Origin: Episyrphus balteatus
Lineage: Eukaryota; Arthropoda; Insecta; Diptera; Syrphidae
Assembly: GCF_945859705.1 (NCBI RefSeq)
Contig: NC_079135.1
Coordinates: 122,021,551-122,085,550, forward strand
Direction of reading: 5' to 3'
Length of the DNA: 64,000 bases
The notes under the pieces are model-generated. The model made no database searches, was not told the origin of the DNA, and was given only the letters and a program-made list of their open reading frames with translations. This document shows, piece by piece, positions 27,201 to 42,200 of this stretch. The position numbers and the translations under genes are program-made. Within the stretch, counting starts at the first letter, position 1. Each line of letters begins with the position of its first letter.

Positions 27201-30200
27201 AACAAGGCAAAGAAACATGGTGGTGGAATGATGAAGCTAAAGCAGTTGTAAGTAAAAAGAAAATGGCTTTCAAAGCTTGGTCGAAGTGCCCCTCTAATAA
27301 TACAGAGCAAAAGTCACGCCTCGAAGTGGAATACAGAAACTACAAGAAAGAAGCGAAGAAGATATGTGCCCAAATTCAAGCCAAGAATACGGAAGACCTG
27401 TATCGGGAGCTAGATGTAATTTCTACCCCGACTGCTGGTGCTATTCAAGAGCTACGACAAAACGTGAATAAGGGCGCAACCATCTTCAAAATAGCCGCTC
27501 AAAGAAGAAGAAATGCTCAGGAGATCTGTTCGCCGAAGTTTATTAACAATGCTCAAGGCCAACTACTTGTGGAAAACGACGAAATCCTCCACAGGTGGCG
27601 ACAGTACTGTGACGAACTTCTAAATGAACAATTTCCAAGGCTACAATTTCCAATAGCTTCACCTAACTTAAGCGAAGTATCCGATGTCACAGTCGAAGAA
27701 GTTAGTGAGGCTGTAAAATACTCCAAAAAGGGAAAAGCTGTTGGGCCAGACGAAATACCCTCAGAGTTTTGGAAAAAGATGGGAGACATCGGGTCTAGAT
27801 GGCTCATGGTTCTTGTTTCCAAGCTTATACGAGGTGATCGAATGCCTAATCAATGGAGGGAAAGTTACCTTCTTCCAATATACAAAGGAAAGGGTGATAC
27901 TCGAAGCTGTGATAATTACCGTTCGATTAAGCTGATATCACACACCATGAAGATCGTTGAGCGAGTCTTGGGTAGCCGACTGCGAAAAATAATAAGGCTA
28001 TCTGATGACCAGTGCGGGTTTGTTGCGGGTAAATCAACCACAGATGCAATCCAGAGTATAAGAATCATTATGGAAAAACATCGAGATTCCTTGGAGGATT
28101 TGCATGTGGTATTGGTTGATTTTGAAAAAGCATTCGATCGACAACCACGAGATCTGATATGGGTGGCCCTCAGACAACGAGGAGTTCCGGAAACCTATGT
28201 GCGGATAATTATGGACATGTATGATGGAGCAGTAACTAAAGTAAGATGTGCAGCTGGAGTCACCGAAGAATTCGAAATCACAGTAGGTGTACACCAGGGA
28301 AGCGTCTTGAGTCCTCTGCTCTTTATTACCGTTCTTGATTACCTGCTTGAAGGCAAAGTGACGGACCCAAAAGTGCATCAGTTATTCTTTGCTGACGATG
28401 GATCCATCATAAGTGAAGACCCGATATCCCTGCAACGAGCACTTGATGTATGGGTGGATGTTCTAGAAGGTAGTGGGTACCGCATAAGCGCGAAAAAGAC
28501 AGAATACCTATGCTGCCCATTTTCTGATCCACACAGGCCTATTCCTGACATTTATTTGAATGGTGTAGTGCTTCCCAAGTGTGAAAAGTTTAAATATCTG
28601 GGGTCTATGATAAATAACGAAGGTACTTGTGATGACGATATCAATCATCGCGTAAGCGTAGGGTGGATGAAGTGGCGGGAAAATTCTGCCATCTTCTGTG
28701 ATCGAAAAATGCCCCCTAAGCTGAAAGGAAGACTCTACACCGCAGTTGTGCGTCCAGCACTCACATACGGTTCACAATGTTGGACAATGTACAAAAAGTA
28801 TGAGAGTAAGTTAACGGCAGCTGAGATGAAGATGCTTCGTATGACAGCAGGAGTAACAAAGCTTGATAGAATTAGAAGTACGAAGATCCGAGGAAGCCTT
28901 CATGTTAAAAACACCATCTCCCAAAAAATTGAACACGACCGACTCAGTTGGTATTGCCATGTTCAAAGGAGAGATCCTGAGAACCCCGTCAAAAAAGCAA
29001 TATCATACAACGTTCCAACACGAAATAGAAAGAAAGGTAGGCCTAAAAACTCCTGGTACAAGCAAATGCAAAACCACCAGCATTCAGTTGGCCTTAGAAA
29101 TGGAACAATACAAAACCGGGAGGCTTGGCGCCGATTTCTGAGGTCAACCCGGCGAACCCCACAGGCGGATCACTAGTGTGAAGCAGTTACGTGGGATAGT
29201 TATGATCCCCTCGACATCGAGATCATAACAGCGCCGAGAAAAAGGAAGAAGTTTTATGTTCTCATGCTATTAAATCAATTTTTTTGTTTAACAACCTATA
29301 CAAAATTTTATACCATGTGAAAGCTTATTGTTTCACCTTGTATAATGATGCATAAATCTTATTTCAAAGATGTCTACAAGAGAAGTTAGAATTTTTTAAA
29401 GTCAACCATGTCGAATTTCCAGACTGAGATTACGGTACTTCCTACACTGGTAGCTGGTCATCGCCAACAGATCTCCACAGGTGTTTTGAGGTATTTTTCA
29501 ATTTAAGATTGTGTAACTTGTAGAGCACGTACCGTTATGTGTGATATATCAAATAAAAGGTTATGTTATCAGCATGCGTATTAAAGTTAAATCAAATTTG
29601 TATGTGCACTAGATCAAAAGATATAACGTGTGTTGGAAAAGAACATCTTTTTACCGTTATCTCTAAATTTTGAATATGAAATTAATTGAAATTTTGTACA
29701 GTTATAATATATTTAATTACCTACCTACAGTACAATTTCATTTCATTTTATCTATCTATTAAAACAAAAAAGTTATAACAAGTTGAAGTCGTGTCGCGTT
29801 TTCGTTTCATCTTGTTTCAAATCACTACGATACTAAAGAAGTTTTCACTTCAAAAAAAAGTCACACAACAAATACCAATATTATGTTCGAGTCTTAACTA
29901 GTTAAAAGATTATCTTTGTTATAATAGCCATAACTCTCCAATTAATTAGTAAATGTTATCAAAAATACATCGATAAAAAATTATAGAACTAGAACATGTC
30001 ACAAAGCCTAACCGAAATTTATTGAAATCGCAATGAAATCAAGCTTTGATTGACTGTGCTGGTTATTAACTTTTGTCTACTAACTGTCCCCCAATATTGT
30101 TAACAACATTTTTTTTTAATGATTTCAAACATATAATCGACTAGAATCTTAAATTTAAAAGACTTATTCGTGCTAGAAATTTGTTTTTGTTGTTTTGTTT

Positions 30201-33200
30201 TGTAAATGAATACTTTTTTTTCTCTACTAATATTTTCATTTCGATAAAATAAGATATTTTGATTTTGAAGATGAAATGTTATTAAACTTTGCTGATAATA
30301 AAATGAAAACAAACCAAATGTAAATGTAAACACAAGTGCGAGAAAGACTAATTTTTTTTTAACATCAAGGTCAAATGAGCTATAGCTCTAATCAAAGCGG
30401 AAGAAGATTATAAACAAATAGTAATTTATTACTATTGTTGTTTTGATTATGCATAAATATTTTTGTTTATAAAAACAGAAAAAATAATACTTTAGCTCTG
30501 CACAATATGGGAAATGAACTCCAATTATATATTTAGAACTGAAACAACTATTTCAACTACATCACTCTCCTTAAACATCAATTTATGAGTCCCATTGGAA
30601 GCTGCATTATTTCGGCCAGTAAAAGGTACAGGTCTCAGATTTCAAATAATGTACATTTTGTATATTATAGCTTATAAGAAAGAAAGGCAAATTTCAATCA
30701 ACGCAAAAAAAAAATATAATAAACACCAGGCAGGCATTTTTGACAACGTTTATTGCTTCACTGATGGTATTAAGTGAAAAGATTATTCCAAAATATTAGA
30801 AAGAAAGCCAAATACCAATATTTAATATTTGAATCAGCCAAATACGTATACCTTTTATATTGAATGACTTGAGAAAAAGCTTCCAATCCAATAAACTAAG
30901 GCATCATTGATCCCGAAGAAACGAAATTCGGAAGAGTGTTCAATGTTTGTTCCGAGGAATATTTGAGCAGACAACGAAATAGCCTGCTTTCACTCCGAAA
31001 ACTGTACTGTTAGTAATTTTAAAACTTTTTTTTAATCGAGATGTTTTTAAGCTGATAATTTATTTAAAACTAGACAAATTTTGTTTTTAATCAATTCTGA
31101 AGAGTAGAGTGAGAAGTTAGATTCGTTTAAAAAGTAGTTTTACCAATGAGAAGAATTATTATGTACTTACATTTTTGAATCAAAAATTCCTAATTTAATC
31201 ATCATCTTCATAAATAGGTCTGGTTCAATGACCCTAAAGTAGTTAGTTTTTTTCATATCAACATTTATCTGCAAGATAATTGCGAACCAATTAGGATTTG
31301 TCTTCGAAGCAGAAAGAAACAGAATAATCCGAAATAAAAATTCTTTGTTCTCTTACCAACAAGCCCACCCACTTTCTTCCGTCCTCAAATTTAATTATTA
31401 TTATTAATTGATGTTTGCATTGAAAGAGTAAAAATAGCTAAAAGAATGACTCAGACCAAGAATTCATAAAAAACTAAATTGTTTGACGACTCGTCAATTA
31501 GCATTCGCTTCAATTGTAACAATGTGGTTGCTTTTAAGAATGCCGTATGTCTCAACTTAACAATACCAAACTCAGATTATTCAAAATTGAAATACAAGTT
31601 TGCATATACACGTAGGTTAGAATTATTTAAGAAATTTCATAAACAAACATTTGCGTGCGAAAATGATTTGTTTGTCATTTATTTTGCAATAAATTCAAAT
31701 TCAAATACTTTAAACACACAAAACTAATTGATCGTAAAATATATTTTTATTATTATTATTATCGTTATAAGGGACACAGCTGGCAGGAAATTCATCGATA
31801 ATTTTAATGTTCATCTTAATGTAAGAGTACACTACGAATCACTAGGTTAGGCCGTTAAAACAAAAATGCAATTTCTTCAATGATCCATCAATTAAATTAT
31901 GAAATATTTTTTGATTTCAAAAATAAGATGATAATACAAAAACTATGTAGAAATTGGTATTTTGGACACAACATGACTGATAATTTCAAAAACAATATTA
32001 TGAGTAAACAGCCAGTAAATAAGACGAGCAATTTGCAATTTTTAAGCTTATGGACGAATAGCCCAGGCAAATGTACAAAAAAAAGGCTGAGAATTTTTTC
32101 GATGGGACCAATCAGTTTTGAAAGTGTATTTATACCACAGGATACACGAAATCCATATTGTTTTTTATTTCGCCAAATAAAATCCGTGTTCTTATAACAA
32201 GTGTATTTTTGCAATTTTTAATTAATTTAACTTAATTATTTTGAATTTGTGTGCAAGTATTTTTTTAAACACCGGTGTATCCGTTTTCTTAGCTATCCCA
32301 GAAATAGGGGGTCTAGTTAGACTTTCAAATTGGTCACATTTCGAAAATAGCGGTAACGGGTTAATTTTTTTTTTATTTTTGTAGCCTTATGGATTTTCAT
32401 AATTGAGAGAGGGAACAATTAAACATGAGTTGATACCATCAATTTTATCTTTTTTAATAATTTTTCCTCTATCATAAGGTCCTGGCAAATTTTCATACAA
32501 ATTATACCGAATTCGCTCCAAAAATGGGGGTGATGTTAGTTCATAGTAAAGAAGGCATTTTTTCGTGAATTTTTTGAGGCCACATTATTTAAAACTATTT
32601 ATTAAAATGAATGATTCATTAAAGTATGACATTCCAAAAATATTATACACAATTTTCACGAAGAACTATTAAACAATATGGCAATGGTAGCAATTATAAG
32701 GCCGACACAATAAGCAAATTCCCATGGAGTGCATTTATAGCCGATTTTGATATATTAATGGTAAAATGTTCAAAGAAGTCGGGAAAGACACCAGTATTCT
32801 TCTTGTTCAGTGACTTTATCACTGACGATAAATATTTTTGAAATTTATAAGATCTATTTTATTCCATAAATAATGCAGAATTTAGTTTAAATTCAAAATA
32901 TGAACTAAGAAATTGTCATTTTGAAAGAAATTCGTTTTACTTTTATGGGACTCAATAGATTCTTTAGTCATTCAAGCATTTTTATTGCCAGTGATAAAGT
33001 TAAGGAACACGGTACAGGACCAACAATCACATCAATTAATGGGTCACATGCAAATCAAGTCAAAGAATTGGTCTTTCATCTTGTTGGAAACAATTTTTAA
33101 AAAATTTGTGTTCGAGAAAATTCAAATCTTGTTTGGTCCCAAAAAAAGCTCAAATTTTGTCGTTACAGGTGATTCGTTTCGCAACCACTGTGTATTCTGC

Positions 33201-36200
33201 ATTTTGACTTAACGAAAACGAAGTTTTTATACTATTTGTAGGCCAAATCAAATGATCCGTATTGTATAGTTAGGTGTATACTTTAAAATCAATCGATTGA
33301 TAGGTATACTCATAAGCCCATCAATAAATATATATCACTTGAAATATTAATTGATTAAATTACCCTACACGAATTGATACACAATATATACAAAGTGTCA
33401 TTAGTTCGAACATTGTACTTTAAAAGCAGTTTTCGTTTAATAATTCCGTCAATAAGAAGTGAAGATGTTACCTCTTATATTGACATCTATTTTTATTGAA
33501 AATGTTCTATGTTCTCGTGTAGTTTCATATTTTTATTTGGTGTTAATCATAAAATATGTGAATTTGATTAATATAATTGATATTGATAGGAATAAAGTTC
33601 TTGAGAAAATAAAAACAAGGTCTAATTTTCTTGGTTGTTTTTTTTTTTATGAATGGCCTTTGATTTACACTATTTGTAGAATAAATGTAACATAACAATG
33701 TTTCTCTACATTGTGATGGTGATCGAGTCTAGGTCTCATCAAAACGTGACGCAGCTTTTAATTACTTTTGATTAGAAACAAATATGCCGACAATAGTAAT
33801 GACTAGAATTTTAAAGTTTTTATGCTAGAAATAGCTAGTTTTACTTTATGAATTTGCTAAAGGAGAGGGTGTGGCCTTATTAAAATACGTAGAGTAGAGC
33901 ATAGTATCACGTCTATATCTAAAGGTTTAACATTAGGAATTAGCTAGATGGAAAATGCTTTTGTAGTTAAAATTAGAATACAGTATTTTATTCTATTATT
34001 TGGAGCAGATCAAATATGAGTTAATTGACCTAGCAAAACATAAACATTTTGCTTATCAAATTTGACTTAATATCACGAAAACATTGACTAAATTTAATAA
34101 TAAATAATTCTCTAAAACACAAGTAGACATTGTTTTATGTATTTAGCTAATTTATTTGCCTATTTCTTTTTTGTTTCAAAGCAAAACGCTTGTCCCATTT
34201 CAAAACAACTGATTTTTTTCTCATAATTACTATCGGAAGCTTCATTGTCAATATTAAATTCACCTTGGCAACGAAATCTACCGGCAAAAGCTGAATGATT
34301 GTTTATATTTGATTTATTTAAGTCTTGTTCTGCTAGACTGGCAGTTTGTAGCAAAACAAAAATATTGTTTATAGACACGACACACAAAAATACCTTCAAA
34401 GTAAAACAAAAATAAAATATTGAAAACAGATGTGTATACAAATTTATTTTCAAAGTCAAGTACTTTTTTCGTTCTCTGTAATAATATTGTATTTATTATG
34501 AAGACTGTCAATCTTGTGCATTCGACAAACAGATTTCAATATTGTTTTTTTTGTCAAGCATTGCATTCGCAAAAAAAAATTTACTTGGTATAACAATTAA
34601 ATCAAACAACGATGATAGGCAATGCAAAAAGAGTGGGTCCTGCTATTCTGTGTCTATCAGACAATTTATCTGTATTTGCATTTTTAGTAAAAACAAACTA
34701 AATGGGTGGATTTATTCACTTCAAACTTGGTGTTTCATTTTTTGGAGACTATTTAGTTTTTTTTTTTTTTTAACGACGAAAATTAACGGTACTTAGGATT
34801 TTGAAAAAAAAAAACTTATGGAGTTTTCCTAGCCCAGTAAAGGAAGTCGAAGCGCATGTATAATTTCTACTGTAAATGTGGTATCAGAATTAACTCATCC
34901 CAAATTGGAACTATTGTGCCTTAGACGAAGAGCAGGACGAGGCAGCCGATCAGCTGGAAACTGTAGAAGCATTACATTGTCACTTTCAGATAGAACTAGA
35001 ATGCAAGCCAAACGCATATCAAGTATCTAGGTATCAACTTTAACGAGCTCCTGAGGTTTAACTTACACTCTTCAACGTAAACTTTTTCTCAAAAAAGCCA
35101 ACCATGCCTTTCATCGCCTTCACCCCCTCATGAAGAGAAGAAACGAAACTCCTAATCTACAAGCTGGCGACCTATTTATCGCCTATAGCTTTCTGATCTC
35201 CAAGACAGTCGTGAAGGAACTTCAAATTTTTGACAGAAATTAATATCGGCTCTTCTCGTATATCTTTTTAAGCTTGTTTTTATTATTTATATAAAGACAG
35301 TTCTTATAATATTAAAGGATACATTTTATTATTAAGCTAAATATAATAAATAAAATATATAAACACTTTGAAGTAAAAGAGCAAGTACTGGCGACCCAGT
35401 CTTTCATTATACATAATTTTTAAATCGAGATTAATATCTTTTTTTTCCAGAGAAGTCACTGTGGCCATGAATACTACAAATTTAAAATATCCTCCAATAT
35501 AAAAATCCGGCAAAATTGACATTCCTTTAGTTCAGCCAAGTGCCAGAATTATTGATATACAGGATGTCCCAAAAGTTAACGTCGAAACGAAAATGGTAGA
35601 TAGGGTAGGTGGTGACAGTTATCAGAAAAATAATAAAAAAAATCGCAGCCATATATTTTGGGAGTTATGGGCATTTGAAAAAAAGTCGAAAAAATGGTCA
35701 CCCTGTGACGGTTTTTCATGTGCCGTGACTACAAATCTTGATTTTTGAATAAATAATAGTTAATAGTATTTAAGTTTTATGCTGGCAATAGTTTTTCATA
35801 AAAACATTTCTGCATCAACCTTTGTTAAAAGCTGATTAAAGTATAAAATTTATACAGGGTGTCCCAAAAGTTTACGTCGAAACGAAAACGGTAGATAGGA
35901 TAGGTGATGACAGTTATCAGAAAAATAATAAAAAAAAATCGCAGCCATATATTTTTGGAGTTATGGGCATTTGAAAAAAAGTCGAAAAAATGGTCACCCT
36001 GTGACGGTTTTTCATGTGCCGTGACTACAAATCTTGATTTTTCTCATTTTTTTCTTTTGTTACGGAACCTTGAATAACCTTGCTATCAAATGCATTCAAA
36101 AATTTTAACTCATCTGCATCAGTTTTAAAGAAAATATTACTTTTTTACCCAACTTAGTACTAATAGTTTTTACATGACTCTAATTCAATGAGCCGTAGTG

Positions 36201-39200
36201 TAAAAAAAATGCACTACGATGTTTCGGCAAGTTGCCTTAAAAGTTGGTGTGTTCAATTCTCTTTTCAAAATGGTATAACATTGTTGGGAATATTTCATAA
36301 ATAACCGAGATAAAATTTTTTTTCTTAAGAAATCCGACTTTTTTTTAGGTAATTTTTCCATATTATTAAATTTTTTTATTGTGAAAGGTTCTGAAAGGGT
36401 AACACTTGAATAATATGGAAAAATTACCTCATAAAAGAGTCGGATTTCTTAAGAAAAAAAATTTGATCTGTGTTATTTATGAAATATTCCCAACAATGTT
36501 ATACCATTTTGAAAAGAGAATTGAACACACCAACTTTTAAGGCAACTTGCCGAAACATCGTAGTGCATTTTTTTTACACTACGGCTCATTGAATTAGAGT
36601 CATGTAAAAACTTTTAGTACTAAGTTGGGTAAAAAAGAAATATTTTCTTTAAAACTGATGCAGCTGAGTTAAAATTTTTGAATGCATTTGATAGCAAGGT
36701 TATTCAAGGTTCCGTAACAAAAGAAAAAAATGAGAAAAATTAAGATTTGTAGTCACGGCACATGAAAAACCGTCACAGGGTGACCATTTTTTCGACTTTT
36801 TTTCAAATGCCCATAACTCCAAAAATATATGGCTGCGATTTTTTTTTATTATTTTTCTGATAACTGTCATCACCTATCCTATCTACCGTTTTCGTTTCGA
36901 CGTAAACTTTTGGGACACCCTGTATAAATTTTATCCTTTAATCAGCTTTAACCAACGGTTGATGCAGAAATGTTTTTATGAAAAACTATTGCCAGCATGA
37001 AACTTAAATACTATTAACTATTATTTATTCATTGACTAAAAGTATAAACATTTGAAGTACATCGCAAATAAAAATTATTTGTACCGTTTGACGTTCACCA
37101 CAAAAATGTAAAAAAAAAAAGTGGTTCAACACGTTTATTTTTGTTTATACTACTTGTCCCAACCAGATTAAGAGTTACCAAAACTTATAAAAAAGACTTT
37201 GTTAGTATAAGATTTCAGTACACGTAAAAGTGCAGCACTTCTATTTTTAGGTACAAAAACCACCATTCGTGTATAAAAACAATAAAAAATTATTGCTTGT
37301 TTATACATTTCTTCTTCTGCTCTGTTTAGAACGATATAATTGATTTGATCTTAACTAAGTAGATAAATATAAATATTATATTTTTTTTCTATTCCCATGT
37401 GTGTAGTTTATGTAAATAAACATTTGATTTGTTTTTATTTCGTTTAATAATTTTGTTTTCAGGACTTTTTTAGAACAACTACACTATATCTTATCATTGA
37501 ATCTATATAAATCCAAACAACAATAATGATCAAGATAAGTAAAAAGAATTAGATATGTATCTCAATTTATATTTTTTCTGAAAAAAATCTAGATTACCTT
37601 GAAGGATAAACGAACAAAAAAAAAGGGTGAATATTGTGGACCTAAGGAGAAGGTCAAGAGTTTGCTTTCATTGAGATGTCAATTAATACTTTTACAGTGA
37701 ATTTTAATATCGATCTTTATAGTTGTTCTGCTTGTTATAATATAAGGAATAAATACATTATTCGGATAATAAATAATTTTTATTAAGGGCCAATTTTTCA
37801 ATAGTCAGATAAACCTTAGTTAGAGCTTATTCCTAGGAATAAAAGTTTTTTTTTTTTTATATTGACATTTATTTTTCTGATAGTCTAACTGACGATTAAA
37901 AAATCGGGCCTAAATCAATTATTTGAATTAGAGCTCTTGATACCCGGATACCCGAGTACTCGCCCGAGTACCCGGGTACTCGTATTTTCGGGTATTACCC
38001 GGGTAGCCGGGTATCCGGGTACCCGTTTGTTTTGTTACTCGAATACCCGGGTACCCGAGTATCAAAATGAAAAATTGTTTATAAAGTTAGAAAATTGATA
38101 TTGTGTGATGAATAGCACACCATAGGTATAAAATTGAAAGCCATGGCCATACAAATGGTTTTTGTGTTTTTTGTGAAAAATTTTGTTTGCATCCAACATG
38201 TATGTAATGGCCTTCCCAATTCGGAGTCGTTTTTTTGCACAAAATCTATATAGATAAACAAAAAAACACACCTTTTGTCACCAATCTTATACGTATGTTG
38301 TGCTATTCATCACACAATATCAATTTTCTAATTTTATAAACAATTTTTCATTCTGGTACCCGGGTACCCGGGTATCCGGGTAAGACTCGAAACTCGAAGC
38401 AGTTTTTTGTTCCCTTTTAGTTAATTTTATATAAGCTAAAAAATAAAATTGTGAAAAAATAATTTTTGGATTTAAAAAAAAAATTGAAAACTTTTTAAAA
38501 ATGGATTTTTAATAAAGAAAATGAAATTGCATTCTTGTTTCGTTCGATTTCAGATGTTGTTTTCTTCCTTTTTTTTCATAAAAATTATAATTATGTATGT
38601 ATGTAAAGGTGCAGTCACAAGTCGTGTGAAAAAATGTAATCTTCGTTTCATTATTTTGCAACTTTTGCAGTTTTTTTTATTCAAATCAAACGCTTCTGCC
38701 ACGAATAGTTCATCGTTTTTTTTTTTCTTATTTGAACATGGCGTGTGTAAGTCTTTTCACAAACAAAAATTTTATTTATCACGCTTGAGACTTTTTTCTA
38801 AATTCAATTTGACTTTTGTTGCTAAATCTATTAGTTCAATTATATTAAAATGAAAAAAATAGCACATTATCTCCACTATAAAGAACCCCCTTTTAGGAGA
38901 CAATTAACATGATATTGCGAGAGTCATTCTCATTTTTATAACAACTTTCGAATAAAAAATGTACAAAAGACTCGTTTAACTGTCGAAATTTTGATTATTC
39001 CCAGTCGACCAATAAACTGCCTGTATACAAAAAAATTGTTATACATTAATTCTTACACGAGCCACAATACAAAGGATAGTTTAAAAATAGACAGCCAAAC
39101 ATCATAATTATTTTGGCAGTGGTGTCCAAGAGCAAGTAGTTGTGATGTTGTTGTTTTTGTTTTTCCTTTTTGCTTTGCCATGCATATTGACGGAGAAAAC

Positions 39201-42200
39201 TAATTCACATTGCGCCGCATTTAGTTTAATAAATGCCAGGGCCATTATCAGGAGAGGGAGGTTGGCGAGTTCGTTTGATTTTGTCATAAACAACGTAGGT
39301 TTTAGGTTTTATTTTGTTCTTTTTTAAAGAAGTAAACCAATGACTAGTTTTTTTTTTCCTTAATTCAATTGATGGAACCTTTCGTTTAAGATTTTGGGTT
39401 GGAAATTCTTTCTAAAATATTTATTTTTTTCTGGCTACGGTCTTGATCTAATGCGTCGTGCTTTTTCACCAAATAGCTTGACGACATCTAAATTGCAATT
39501 TGGTTCTTCAGCAAAGGTGTGAAAATATCAGATGTATGAAATACATTTAAAATGTTTACAATAAAAGATAAATTATATTTTGTTTGATTTTGTTAAACAA
39601 TAAATAAGTTTGTTTTCATTAAAAGCAAAGTCGAGTGAGGTGATAAGAAAATATACACCACATTCCCCAAGACGTCATATCGAGTAGGCATGGAACAAAT
39701 ATTACTAGATGATATTATATTTGATGGGATATAGAATCAGAACCAGTTGGACAAAAATATAATTTTGGTTTTCTATGGTTTCTTGACATTTGACAAGAAT
39801 AAATAAAATAAAGTAACACTTCCCAGCTAATTACATCAAAGCCACATAATAACTAATATGATCCTAGGCCAATGTGTTTCGTGTGTTTAACTTTGAACAA
39901 ATTAGAAGTTATTATTGAAAAAGAAAACAATGTTTTTTTTTATTCTTGAAGGCTAATCATTGTTGCTTCAAGTGGACTTAAGAAAATAAGTTCTTATTTG
40001 ACAATGCAAATTTTTAATAATTAGTTTTTACTCAATAAAATAAACGCTGGTTTTATAAAATAGTTTCCATTAAAAATAAAGTGGAACAAAATAAGCAAAA
40101 GTTTGGCTGCTCGCTGGAGACTTAGAAATCTTTCAGTAAGAGCTTCATAATTAGGTTCGCAATCTGCAATTAAAAATCCATCTTTTTGGTGCTCTTTACC
40201 ACCGGATTCAGCATTTGGAGACATTTCAGTAGTTTCTTTTCACTTAGTTACAGGTACAGTTGACTCATATGACTTATATGTATATTCATAATGTAATTCA
40301 AAAAGACAAGGTGTGTTCAAGAACAAGAAAACGATTTCAATTTTATTATTTAATATTTTTCTATTTTATAGTTTCCCTGTGAATCACGCTTACTATATCC
40401 GGAGACAATAAGTAATTAAATAACACTTTGTTTTCATCACATCAATTACGTAGTGCGATATTGGGTTCTCAACAAAAGTCACATCATTATTGACATTAGC
40501 GTGATACCCCATTTATATAAAATTACTTAAGATGAATATCCGTTATGCCTGCATTAATTTTTTAGCTCAAATGCGATAAATATAATTATAATAAATTCCT
40601 TTTTTAAAAAGTTAAGAATTTGCAATTTCTGAAAAACTTACAATGCCTGTTTTAGTTTAAAGTTTTTAGAATTATGAATAATTGTCTTAAAAAAAGTTAT
40701 TCGAGTCTCTAACTATGCTGTCCTGAGTTCTGAATTCTATGAGACAAAAACTAATATGATATATGTATAAAGTTTCAATGTAAATTTACAATTCGTTATT
40801 AAGGTGCAACAGGTAGGTATGTCTTACTCGCAAAGTCTTTGTTTGTAAGTAGACGTTTTTCTTTGTTATATCTCATAAAATTGATGAATAAACGAATTTG
40901 CTGCTAGGCGGCACCATTTAAATCACGATTGAACAGATTCTGTCTAAATTTATTTACATTTAAGACATCAGCCTTCTTGAAATAAAAAACCATTGTTTCT
41001 TGGAATAATTTGAATAAAAAAAGAACAAAAGACAGTTGTTTATCATGTTAATGATTAATTTGCCCTAAAATATCTCATTTTTGTTCTTTTGTAAAATTTA
41101 ATATCAATAAAGTTTATTTACAATTAAACATAATTAAGTTCAAGTTTTATTTAGTCACCCGACACCATGTTTTAACTTCGTTGTACGAACTTTTCTATCC
41201 AATATTCAGAACAACGAAATAGGTGATAAACGCTGTATTTCCATATATATTTGTCGTACATGGATATCTACTCAGTAACAAAAGACTAGACCATTTTCTG
41301 TTCTGTTGTCTTGACTTAAGCCTGTTTTGATGGCTGATCAGTTACATTATTACTTCAACCTTCTTGATAAGCTGAACGCCAAAATTCTTTAGAAGAGGCC
41401 TGCTTTGAAGAAGAAAAAAAATCGTTTTCCCTCAGTTCACATAAGTGATCAGGGTCCAACGAAGAAGTGAAAATTACCGTAAATGAATACATACATTAAA
41501 AGCCTTCCAGAGTCTCATTTCGGGAAGAAATTCTAAAGTTGGATTAACGCGGGACCATGTGTTTTTAGGTTAGACTAATTGCTGCTGGAACATCTCACCA
41601 ACTTTTCTTATTCTCTTTCTTCATGTAGGAAAAGTAAAAAATATCGAAAAAATTTTCTGCATTCACCAAAATTGATTGTTAGAACAACAAAAAATCTATT
41701 TACGACTTAATAGCTTAGTGATTATTACAAAAATTTAATGTTCATCTAGGTATTGAAAATCCAACGCATTCTGATGGATAACAAGATATTTTATGGTTTT
41801 AAATAACAAACAAAATATTTTGCAGCATAATACTCCGCTTTTAAATGAACCTGTCGCTGCAGTAATATTATTGAGTAAATAAAAATATTGGCCGCATTCG
41901 CATTGCATATACCTATCTACAAATAAGTTGACAAAACAATTAAATTATAATTTCATATTTGATCCCATAAAACATAACATTAGACAAGAAAGTACAAAAA
42001 CAACAACAAAAAATCTGATAACAAAAGAAACTATACTCAAATAGATGAACTATTCAATCAATGAATAAAGAAATATGTACATGCAAAATAGAAAAATACA
42101 AAACAAAAAATGCATAATTCGTTCGTTCGCTTAGAGAGCACACCGACAACGACAACAACAACATTATCATCGTTATCGTCTTTAACAAAACAAAAACATT

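Noticed and set aside
34314..34511. Short minus-strand frames with hydrophobic stretches
   Set aside because: Phenylalanine-, leucine- and tyrosine-rich frames arise readily in AT-rich DNA; no start context, homology or neighbour supports a gene.
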